From Propionibacteriaceae bacterium (GTDB lineage Bacteria; Actinomycetota; Actinomycetes; Propionibacteriales; Propionibacteriaceae): a stretch of DNA of 7,889 nt. Position numbers and translations under genes: made by a program. The notes under the pieces are model-generated. The model was not told the DNA's origin and searched no databases. It saw only the letters and a program-made list of their open reading frames with translations. The stretch lies in NCBI GenBank assembly GCA_031287505.1, contig JAITSW010000211.1, forward strand, positions 1 to 7,889, in the 5' to 3' direction. Shown piece by piece: positions 1 through 5,022 of this stretch (position 1 is its first letter; the number at the start of each line of letters is the position of its first letter).

Positions 1-23
1 CGCGGCATGCCGCAGTTTTCGGG

Positions 24-57
24 GTGGCTCACCGAAGCCACCCTCAGGCACGTAAAC
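24..57 (+). repeat. CRISPR-like direct repeat, copy 1
   Basis: This copy starts GTGGCTCACCGAAGCCAC and ends CACGTAAAC. In this copy the flanking GG at 22-23 and the CC at 42-43 can extend the hairpin stem to 8 bp (GGGTGGCT with AGCCACCC). In the second copy the stem stays at 6 bp. Confidence 0.7.
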
Positions 58-93
58 AACGTGGACTTGTTCGCTGGGGGCGGGAGGATTGCC

Positions 94-127
94 GTGGCTC
101 ACCGAAGCCACCCTCAGGCGCGTAAAT
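94..127 (+). repeat. CRISPR-like direct repeat, copy 2 (probably terminal, degenerate)
   Basis: It matches copy 1 at 32 of the first 33 positions and then diverges (CGCGTAAAT in place of CACGTAAAC). No third copy follows. Only 18 bp separate its end from the stop codon of the minus-strand gene at 146-478, so the array abuts that gene. Confidence 0.65.
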
Positions 128-145
128 GACCCCATAGCCCACCCG

Positions 146-478
146 CTAATCCAGTACCGCTCGGAGTCGCCAGCGCCCACTGCCCCACGAATGCGAGAGC
201 TCATAAACCCCGTCGCTGCCACCCGATACCGGATCAGCCACTACTCGCCAGATTTCTTCCTCACCCAACAGATCGCCATCAGGTGTAATACCCCCTATTC
301 CTCCAATACCACGCGAAGACGCCGCCAAATCGCTATGCCACCAATCCGACGTCTCCACCCAGCGGATAAGCACATCAGTGATGCGCCACCAACGATGCTG
401 GCGGCAAAACTTCACTGGCGCATAGACGTCCCCCACCAAGCCACCCACCACCTCGATGTCTTCGTCGCAGCGCCACAT
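146..478 (-). CDS. DUF6504 family protein, SOS-regulated, mutasome-associated
   Basis: This is a 110-residue protein. It has the features I associate with DUF6504, a small actinobacterial family usually encoded beside imuB and dnaE2 in the SOS-induced error-prone translesion synthesis cassette. Visible hallmarks are a PVKFCRQHRWWRITDVLIRWVET segment broken as PVKF / WWRITDVL / RWVET near residues 21-44, an adjacent DWW, EEIWRV near residues 74-79, and the C-terminal GVYELSHSW...GRWRLRAVLD. The family has no established biochemical activity. The ATG at 476-478 has an AGGAGG Shine-Dalgarno at 483-488. The gene is preceded by a promoter and a perfect LexA box, which supports a DNA-damage role. 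No imuA, imuB or dnaE2 is visible on either side: a CRISPR-like repeat lies downstream and a PIN-domain remnant upstream. The gene may therefore be separated from its usual partners, or they may lie beyond the left edge. The family call is firm; the function is inferred. Confidence 0.85.
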   Translation of the reverse strand: MWRCDEDIEVVGGLVGDVYAPVKFCRQHRWWRITDVLIRWVETSDWWHSDLAASSRGIGGIGGITPDGDLLGEEEIWRVVADPVSGGSDGVYELSHSWGSGRWRLRAVLD

Positions 479-490
479 TTCGCCTCCTAA

Positions 491-506
491 TCGAACATAT
501 GTTCGA
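491..506 (-). promoter_or_regulatory. LexA operator (SOS box)
   Basis: TCGAACATATGTTCGA is a perfect 16-bp palindrome. It fits the actinobacterial LexA consensus TCGAAC-N4-GTTCGA at every fixed position. It lies 12 bp before the DUF6504 start codon and just after the predicted -10 element, so bound LexA would cover the transcription start and repress until DNA damage. Confidence 0.93.
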
Positions 507-514
507 GAGTATTA

Positions 515-545
515 ACTATACGAGCCCCCTATGACACTCTGTCAA
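515..545 (-). promoter_or_regulatory. Promoter of the DUF6504 gene
   Basis: Read on the minus strand, TTGACA at 540-545 is a perfect -35 element and TATAGT at 515-520 is a good -10. The 19-bp spacer is slightly long. The expected start near 508 lies directly before the LexA box, so promoter and operator are arranged for repression. Confidence 0.65.
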
Positions 546-565
546 TAAGGCAGCACCTTCGCTAG

Positions 566-706
566 CAGGCGCAATACAGCACAGACTTGCGACTTCCCGA
601 TGCAATCGTCGTGGCTACCGCAATCAAATTGGACGCCACCTTGGCTACCTTCGATGAATTGCTCTCAAAACGGGCGACAAAAATCGGGGTTGGCGTTCTC
701 CAATAA
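566..706 (+). pseudogene. C-terminal remnant of a VapC-like PIN-domain toxin
   Basis: Read from 566, this frame gives the typical C-terminal PIN block: LRLPDAIVVATA, then KLDATLATFDELLSK, ending at a TAA at 704-706. The aspartates in LPDA and TFDEL match the third and fourth acidic metal-binding positions of VapC ribonucleases. About 46 residues are readable, against roughly 130 in a full toxin. The N-terminal two thirds, with the first aspartate and the glutamate, is absent. A TAG at 563-565 closes the frame upstream; the codons just before it may be degraded PIN sequence. No antitoxin gene accompanies it and no ribosome-binding site precedes it. The upstream break falls against the SOS promoter of the DUF6504 gene, as if a toxin locus was trimmed by deletion. 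Confidence 0.75.
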
Positions 707-800
707 GGCAACCCGTAAGGCGAAGTCTTTAGTTGCGATAGCTGTCTATGCGACTACCGAAGAATCCCGTGTCTGCGCTTGAGCCTCAGAGGAGATCCTT

Positions 801-845
801 ATGCTCGTAGTCTCACTGCGCACTCATTGTTTACCATATTATTGA
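801..845 (+). CDS. Possible 14-residue leader peptide before the DUF3791-DUF3990 pair
   Basis: An ATG at 801 opens a 14-codon frame (MLVVSLRTHCLPYY) ending at TGA 843-845. It is preceded by AGAGGAG at 788-794, with 6 nt between that and the ATG, which is a better ribosome-binding site than most in this window. The stop is 24 bp before the TTG start of the DUF3791 gene. It could be a translated leader affecting the downstream toxin-antitoxin unit, the stub of a lost gene, or chance. I recognise no homologue. Confidence 0.25.
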   Translation: MLVVSLRTHCLPYY

Positions 846-869
846 CTAAGGAATAATAGGGAGCAGAGA

Positions 870-1085
870 TTGACTCAACGTGAGCATGACGAAAATCTGA
901 TGGTGGTGCACGCCGTCGAAGAGTTCGCTATGCGCCATGAGCTACCAGTGGCAGTAGGGCTTGCACTCCTGAAAGAGTCTGGAACCATATCCGCCATCCG
1001 CCAGCACTTTGATTCTCTACACACCCAAAGCCTTGATGAGTCAGCGCAATTCGCGGAGGACTATTTCACCCGAAGCCATGCATGA
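870..1085 (+). CDS. DUF3791 protein, putative antitoxin partner of DUF3990
   Basis: This is a small 71-residue protein matching the DUF3791 pattern: a helical N-terminal half (HAVEEFAMRHELPV, then GLALLKESGTISAI near residues 14-43), followed by the family signature FDSLHTQSLDES (47-58) and a short helical tail. The family often lies directly before DUF3990, as here, and is thought to act as its antitoxin or partner; this is a genomic-context inference. The start is a TTG at 870 with AGGGAG at 858-863, spacing 6. A later in-frame ATG at 900 would remove ten residues and lacks such a site. The final ATGA at 1082-1085 carries both this stop and the start of the next gene, so the two are translationally coupled. 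Confidence 0.75.
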   Translation: MTQREHDENLMVVHAVEEFAMRHELPVAVGLALLKESGTISAIRQHFDSLHTQSLDESAQFAEDYFTRSHA

Positions 1086-1456
1086 AACAGTTTCACGGCA
1101 TCAACCAAGAATTCGCTACTCCCGACCTGCGCAAGTCACGAAATCGACGTGACTTTGGGAGAGGGTTCTACCTAACGACACTCGAGTCGCAGGCAAGGGG
1201 TTGGGCCTTGACAATGCGCGATCGTTTCGGAGGATTAGCCATCGTAAATACTTATAGCTTTGTAAGGGCTGAATCTTTATTGCTCAAAGAATTTGAGGGT
1301 CTAACCATGGACTGGTTGGAAATGGTCAAGACAAATAGGCTGAACGGCGGAACCAGCCATGATTTCGATGTTGTGATCGGGCCAGTCGCTAATTGCCTCC
1401 TGCGAATTCCACGTAGTGCTTTGCGTCAGGGCGTCACTAACTCGAGGTTATCTTGA
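1082..1456 (+). CDS. DUF3990 ADP-ribosyltransferase-like putative toxin, C-terminally truncated
   Basis: The 124-residue product carries most of the DUF3990 signature: FHG (4-6), DFGRGFYLTT (24-33), QARGWA (37-42), the strand AIVNTYSF (53-60), WLEMVKTNR (78-86) and HDFDVVIGPVAN (93-104). DUF3990 is regarded as a member of the ADP-ribosyltransferase-like fold, and HG plus GFYLTT are the expected NAD-pocket elements. Family members usually continue for some 40-50 residues after GPVAND. Here the similarity stops at N104 (about base 1393), and 20 unrelated residues follow before the stop. I see no continuation in the other two frames, so this looks like a deletion or recombination break and not a simple frameshift. 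The start overlaps the DUF3791 stop by 4 nt. The protein may be an inactive relic or a shortened enzyme; its target is unknown. Confidence 0.75.
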   Translation: MKQFHGINQEFATPDLRKSRNRRDFGRGFYLTTLESQARGWALTMRDRFGGLAIVNTYSFVRAESLLLKEFEGLTMDWLEMVKTNRLNGGTSHDFDVVIGPVANCLLRIPRSALRQGVTNSRLS

Positions 1457-1815
1457 CTCAATGGTGACGGGTGACGGCCCAGATAGTCGTAAGCGTTTGC
1501 TCCGGCGAAAGAACCAATAACGACAGCCGCTACTCGTAGGTCTCGTCGGTTGGTCTCTGCGGTCTGACTGGACATAACATATGTGCCCGACTGAAGTTGG
1601 TGCCGTCTGCAGGAGAGCCCCTTGTCCAATTTTTTGTCATACCTGGGTTGTAAGGTCGTGATCAAGGTGAGGGCTGCCTCCAAAGCGCTTTTGAGTTTCC
1701 ACAGTGAGATAGAAGCCCTAGTTAAGAATCGCGCGTTCTTGCGCATCAAAAAGGAGGCAATTTGCTTGATCATTCTTACACAGAGACTGGGTCTTACATA
1801 CGCTACAGTTCTTAC
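1457..1815. other. Unassigned spacer between the two toxin-antitoxin pairs
   Basis: About 360 bp lie between the broken end of the DUF3990 gene and the AbrB antitoxin. Open frames cross it on both strands (the longest on the minus strand, 1426-1902, entering the antitoxin gene), but none shows a recognisable domain or a good ribosome-binding site at a plausible start. It contains a strong isolated AAGGAGG at 1751-1757, followed by a TTG at 1762 in the antitoxin frame. I see no transposase fragment, terminal inverted repeat or RNA gene. Confidence 0.5.
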
Positions 1816-2079
1816 ATGACTCATACTTCCACCATCACTTCCAAGGGACAGGTCACAATTCCAGCAGAAATTCGCCGCGAGTTCGGCTTCAACCCTGGGC
1901 AACTGGTCACCTTCAGAGTTGAGGAGGGCAATGTCCTCATCGAGCCTCCCCCGCGTCTTGAAGAAGTGCGGGCTCGGTTACAAAGCGAGATGAAGAGGAA
2001 AGGTACTTGGGGTATTCCATACACCTCCGGCGACGGATGGAAAGCAGCCGTGAGGGAAAAATATGGCCCCGAGTCTTGA
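1816..2079 (+). CDS. vapB: AbrB/MazE-type (SpoVT-AbrB) antitoxin, VapB
   Basis: From the ATG at 1816 this gives 87 residues with a swapped-hairpin AbrB DNA-binding domain at about 4-48: STITSKGQVTIPAEIR, then FGFNPGQLVTFRVEEGNVLIEP. The C-terminal part (LEEVRARLQSEMKRK and a short acidic-aromatic end) is the likely toxin-binding tail. VapB proteins of this type neutralise the PIN toxin and bind the operon's own promoter. Start choice is uncertain. ATG 1816 matches the family N-terminus but has no Shine-Dalgarno; a TACATA at 1795-1800 could be a -10 giving a very short leader. An in-frame TTG at 1762 has AAGGAGG 4 nt away and would add 18 residues. The gene overlaps the next one by 17 bp, as expected for a coupled pair. 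Confidence 0.88.
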   Translation: MTHTSTITSKGQVTIPAEIRREFGFNPGQLVTFRVEEGNVLIEPPPRLEEVRARLQSEMKRKGTWGIPYTSGDGWKAAVREKYGPES

Positions 2080-2470
2080 TACAAATTGTCTGCTGCGATG
2101 GGTCTTGAATGATGTCCCTGCTCAGGCTGAGCAAATCTCGGCACTTCTTAGGGGCAACGATGAATTGTGTGTTTCTGATCAGAGTCTGTGCGAGTTCGTA
2201 TACGTTCTGAGTGAGGTATATCAGTTAGAACGGGGCGACATCGTCAGTTCACTAAAGTTGCTGATGTCAGAGTCAAAGATCAGTTTTGATCGTCAAGTAT
2301 GGACTGCGGTAGTAAAGGGCTATTCGGCACACCCCAAGCTGTCTGTCGTTGATGTGCTGCTGGTCGAGCAAGCTCACCGCAGCGGAAACGTACCCATATA
2401 TACCTTTGACAAGAAGTTGGCTGCACAAATGGAGAATGCTGCCTTGGTTCCGGAATCAGGCCCGCTCTGA
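2063..2470 (+). CDS. vapC: PIN-domain ribonuclease toxin, VapC family
   Basis: This 135-residue protein has usual VapC length with all four acidic metal-binding positions in place: D6 in SLDTN, E44 in CEFVYVL, D97 in VVDVLL and D116 in TFDKKL. VapC toxins are Mg2+-dependent endoribonucleases that cut structured RNAs such as tRNA or rRNA when released from their antitoxin; the target here cannot be read from sequence. The ATG at 2063 lies inside the antitoxin gene, with GAGGG at 2052-2056 and spacing 6, so translation is coupled and the antitoxin is made first. The toxin looks intact, unlike the PIN remnant at 566-706. It ends convergently with the GNAT gene at 2513, with about 40 bp between and no obvious terminator hairpin. 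Confidence 0.9.
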   Translation: MAPSLDTNCLLRWVLNDVPAQAEQISALLRGNDELCVSDQSLCEFVYVLSEVYQLERGDIVSSLKLLMSESKISFDRQVWTAVVKGYSAHPKLSVVDVLLVEQAHRSGNVPIYTFDKKLAAQMENAALVPESGPL

Positions 2471-2512
2471 CTCACTCGTCCCAAGCAGATAATCACGTTC
2501 TGAGAGAAATGA

Positions 2513-3157
2513 CTACAATTCCTTGATCATGTATTGGCTCGCTTCTTGGCGCCAAAATCGCGATGGCGGCTCAGGTGGGGCAGCAACGAAACCTTGCCGT
2601 TCGTATAGCCGCTTGGCTCCGACATTTGAACTGAGGACTTCTAGCGTCATGGTGGGAGCTGAGGCTGTTTTGGCTTCTTCTTCGGCGTACTTGAGCAGGG
2701 CACGGCCTACGCCCTGGCCTTGAAGCGTTGGGCAGACGGCTAGATGTTCGATATGCCAGCTCCCATCGCCTTCTAAAGAGCCATATATCTTTGTTCGATA
2801 CCAAATTGAGCGCGCGATTACCCGTAGCAAAGCGGGCACCCCCAGGTAGCGGGCATCACGGCGAAGCTGAGTCAAAATGCTGCTGCCACAGGTGAGCAAC
2901 CGGGTATTCAAGATAGCCACCAACTGCCCGGAGGCGTCAAAAACCGTCTTCACGGTGGCGAAAGAGTAAATGCCGAATGGACAGCGGACTAACTTCACCA
3001 CATCCTCAATGTGTAAAACCCGCTTGTAGATGGGGAACTCAGCGCTATAGACGAGTTGGGCAATTTGTCCAGCCAGCAAACGCCCTGGTGGGGAATCAAG
3101 AGTGCTGATCATGAATCCGCTCCCGGCGATTAGCTCTCCGGATTCACTAGCACCCAT
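2513..3157 (-). CDS. GNAT family N-acetyltransferase
   Basis: The 214-residue product has a C-terminal GNAT fold. Motif A spans about residues 135-158: HIEHLAVCPTLQGQGVGRALL, with the QGQGVG acetyl-CoA pyrophosphate loop at 146-151. Motif B is LEVLSSNVGAKRLYERQGF (172-190). The N-terminal half (about 1-120) is longer and more hydrophobic than in minimal GNATs. The acceptor is unknown; candidates are a small amine or a protein N-terminus or lysine. Start choice: the ATG at 3157 has a modest GGGGA at 3163-3167. An in-frame ATG at 3112 has a better GGGAG at 3120-3124, spacing 7, and would drop 15 poorly structured residues. The gene lies 99 bp after the transglutaminase on the same strand, so it could be read through from that operon, but the gap allows its own promoter. 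Confidence 0.85.
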   Translation of the reverse strand: MGASESGELIAGSGFMISTLDSPPGRLLAGQIAQLVYSAEFPIYKRVLHIEDVVKLVRCPFGIYSFATVKTVFDASGQLVAILNTRLLTCGSSILTQLRRDARYLGVPALLRVIARSIWYRTKIYGSLEGDGSWHIEHLAVCPTLQGQGVGRALLKYAEEEAKTASAPTMTLEVLSSNVGAKRLYERQGFVAAPPEPPSRFWRQEASQYMIKEL

Positions 3158-3256
3158 GCCATTCCCCAGCTATTCAGACAAGGCGCCGACCGGCCTCGTG
3201 CACTCGGCACCATCTTAGAGGACGTAGTCAGGCCAGGGCTATATGTTGCAGCTGGC

Positions 3257-4102
3257 TCAGGCCAATGCCGTCATCTCCACTTCTACGAATAGATCGGAGG
3301 AGCTAGAGCCGGAATAGACGCCTTTGAGCGGCGGGACGTCAAAGTAATCACGCCCAACACCGACTTCCACATGGAAATCGCCGGGAGCGGTGTCATTCGT
3401 CGGGTCTAACCCCACCCAGATCCCATCCCAGTACTGCATCCAAGCGTGAGACTCCCCCACTTTTGTCTGCCCGGGCTCTGGAGAGGCATCGGGCATCAGA
3501 TATCCGGAGACGTAACGGCAGGGTATTCCGATAGAGCGCAATGCCCCCAGGGCAAGGTGCACCAAATCCTGGCAAACCCCGGCTCGTTTTACCCACACTT
3601 CACTGGCCCTAGTTTGCACTTCCGTCGCGCCGGGCACGTAATCCACCCGTCCCAATACCCGCTCCACAATGCCCTGCACCGCCTGCGCCGGATACTGGGC
3701 ATCACGAGCAATATCGGCAGCAATCTTGCGAAGCTCCTCCCCTGGCTCGACATGCTCGCTTTCGGTCAACATCTCGCAATGTTGATCTAGCAGATTCGGC
3801 TCCAAGATTTCTTCCCAGGAAAGCTTCAAGCCTTCGGTGACCCGTTCGCTAATGTCAACGGTGCTGGTCGCCACCACATCTAACCGGTTATGCCGTTCTG
3901 CAATCTCGAAAGCCGTCACCCGGGTACCCCAATAGTCGTTGAAGTCTAACGTCCAAGCCAGGGGCGAAATATCCAAGCGGGTAGCTAGGACAAACTGCTC
4001 GCGATTGGAGCGGGGCGTCATCCGCGCCTCATTATGGGACGCCCGCACTGGGGACGCATACCGATAGCCGGTGCGATGCACGATCCGAAGTTGTTGGCCC
4101 AT
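3257..4102 (-). CDS. Transglutaminase-like cysteine protease/amidase of the alpha-E operon
   Basis: This 281-residue protein has the bacterial transglutaminase-like N-terminal beta domain (about 4-85, beginning LRIVHRTGYRYASPV) and a papain-fold core. The catalytic triad is visible: C177 in GVCQDLVHLAL, H219 in GESHAWMQYW and D233 in GLDPTND. The family hydrolyses or exchanges amide bonds and has no signal peptide here, so it probably acts in the cytoplasm. Its start overlaps the alpha-E stop by one base (TGATG), and AGGAGGG at 4109-4115 lies 6 nt before its ATG, inside the end of the upstream gene. Co-transcription with the ATP-grasp and alpha-E genes matches the conserved operon predicted to make and process an amide-linked peptide or protein modification. 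The substrate is unknown. Confidence 0.93.
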   Translation of the reverse strand: MGQQLRIVHRTGYRYASPVRASHNEARMTPRSNREQFVLATRLDISPLAWTLDFNDYWGTRVTAFEIAERHNRLDVVATSTVDISERVTEGLKLSWEEILEPNLLDQHCEMLTESEHVEPGEELRKIAADIARDAQYPAQAVQGIVERVLGRVDYVPGATEVQTRASEVWVKRAGVCQDLVHLALGALRSIGIPCRYVSGYLMPDASPEPGQTKVGESHAWMQYWDGIWVGLDPTNDTAPGDFHVEVGVGRDYFDVPPLKGVYSGSSSSDLFVEVEMTALA

Positions 4103-5022
4103 CAGTTACCCTCCTGCCAACTTGCGGCTTCCGCACCGGTGAAATAGCGCGATGTGACCGCCTCACTCACCTGCGCGCAAATCCGTTGCAGCCCCACCAT
4201 CCGCTTTGGAAGATTTTCTAAGATCTGATCCACGGGGCAGTACTCCAGCTCCGATCTGGTAGTTCCCAACAGGCGTTGCGCCTCATCGTCGAAACCTACC
4301 CGCCGCACGTGTTGGTCTAGCTCGTTGAGAGCGACCTCGGCAGCGTGCAACGTGTACACCACCGAACGTGGAAAGAGCCTATCTAGAAGCAAAAACTCGG
4401 CAGCGTCGCGATCAGTGGTCACCCCGCCGTAGGTGCGGATGAACGCGTGGTGCGCCCCACAGCCGCGCAAGACATTAGCCCAAGCGCTAGTCCCCGCCGT
4501 TACCGCCGCCGTCGAGATCATCCGCGCCGTCATATCAATACGTTCAACACTGCGCCCCAAAGTGAGAAAATGCCAGCCCTCATCGTGGCTCATAGTTTGA
4601 TCGGCGGTTCCAGAAATAACCGCGCAGCGTTCCCGGACATGTTTGAACGCCGAAGCGGGGCGCATACGCTGCAGCCGTCCGCCTTTAACCGAATTCCAGG
4701 TGGTGTTGATGGCTTCCCACATTTCAATAGAGATGGTCTCTCTAGCCCGACGCCCAGCCTCCCTAGCTCCACCCAAAGCAGCGGCAATAGAACTCGGCGA
4801 TGCGCCGTCGTAGCACAAGGCCCGCAAAACCTCAGCCGTATCGGGGGTCTCGACAACTGGCGAGCCCATTACGCTCAGCAAGGTGGTTGCCGACTCCTCC
4901 TGGTTGACTAAGGGGTCCTCGAGGAGCAGTTGCAGATGCACCTCGACGATGCGGCAGGTGTCTTCGGCCCGCTCTAGATAGCGTCCGATCCAAAAGAGCG
5001 ACTCGGCGATACGGCTTAGCAT
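4102..5022 (-). CDS. Alpha-E domain protein (DUF403)
   Basis: This 306-residue, largely helical protein begins with the family signature MLSRIAESLFWIGRYLERAE and continues DTCRIVEVHLQLLLED (to residue 36). Further conserved stretches are RARETIS...WEAINTTW (about 92-110), LGRSVERIDMTARM near the middle, and FLLLDRLFPRSVVY towards the C-terminal part. The family takes its name from a repeated alpha-helical E-rich motif; paired R-x-x-E-R segments (near 13-18 and in LGRSVERID) show this. No enzymatic activity is established. It is nearly always encoded with a circularly permuted ATP-grasp and a transglutaminase, and is thought to be a partner or scaffold. Its ATG overlaps the ATP-grasp stop (ATGCTAA, 5016-5022), so translation is coupled. 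Confidence 0.93.
   Translation of the reverse strand: MLSRIAESLFWIGRYLERAEDTCRIVEVHLQLLLEDPLVNQEESATTLLSVMGSPVVETPDTAEVLRALCYDGASPSSIAAALGGAREAGRRARETISIEMWEAINTTWNSVKGGRLQRMRPASAFKHVRERCAVISGTADQTMSHDEGWHFLTLGRSVERIDMTARMISTAAVTAGTSAWANVLRGCGAHHAFIRTYGGVTTDRDAAEFLLLDRLFPRSVVYTLHAAEVALNELDQHVRRVGFDDEAQRLLGTTRSELEYCPVDQILENLPKRMVGLQRICAQVSEAVTSRYFTGAEAASWQEGN

Larger units (their letters stand above)
24..127 (+). CRISPR. Probable trailer end of a CRISPR array (two repeats, one complete spacer)
   Basis: Two copies of a repeat start at 24 and 94, exactly 70 bp apart. Over 33 positions (24-56 and 94-126) they differ only at 50/120 (A versus G). Each begins with a hairpin, GTGGCT-CACCGA-AGCCAC, continues CCTCAGGC, and ends CGTAAAC in the first copy but CGTAAAT in the second. 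A repeat of about 34 nt with a spacer of about 36 nt (58-93) fits CRISPR geometry. An AAAC-like 3' end and a changed last copy fit a plus orientation in which the leader lies outside the window and 94-127 is the degenerate terminal repeat. Bases 1-23 would then be the end of another spacer. With only two copies and no cas gene visible, a short tandem or dispersed hairpin repeat remains possible. I cannot assign a subtype. Confidence 0.55.

Noticed and set aside
1..20. GCGGCATGCCGC followed by AGTTTTC, considered as an intrinsic terminator
   Set aside because: The stem can be only 4 bp with a CATG loop, the T-run is short, and the stretch is better explained as the end of a spacer.
24..43. Hairpin GGGTGGCT-CACCGA-AGCCACCC, considered as the 3' end of a tracrRNA
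   Set aside because: The hairpin is inside a unit repeated at 70 bp, no repeat-complementary anti-repeat is visible nearby, and there is no T-run after it.
89..490. Plus-strand open frame of 133 codons across the left edge
   Set aside because: It is antisense to the DUF6504 gene, starts inside a CRISPR-like spacer, has no ribosome-binding site and shows no recognisable domain.
600..782. Plus-strand 60-codon open frame
   Set aside because: It overlaps the PIN remnant in a different frame; the PIN frame has clear family motifs and this one has none.
1573..1588. Second ACATATGT palindrome, considered as another LexA box
   Set aside because: The core matches the operator at 491-506, but the required TCGA and TCGA flanks are absent (CATAACATATGTGCCC).
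1426..1902. Minus-strand 158-codon open frame
   Set aside because: It runs antisense into the AbrB antitoxin, has no ribosome-binding site at its start and no recognisable domain. The part over 1457-1815 cannot be fully excluded.
4447..4911. Plus-strand 154-codon frame opposite the alpha-E gene, and similar frames at 5625-5951 and 5982-6476 opposite the ATP-grasp gene
   Set aside because: They are shadows of firmly identified minus-strand genes in GC-rich coding sequence, with no domains or ribosome-binding sites.
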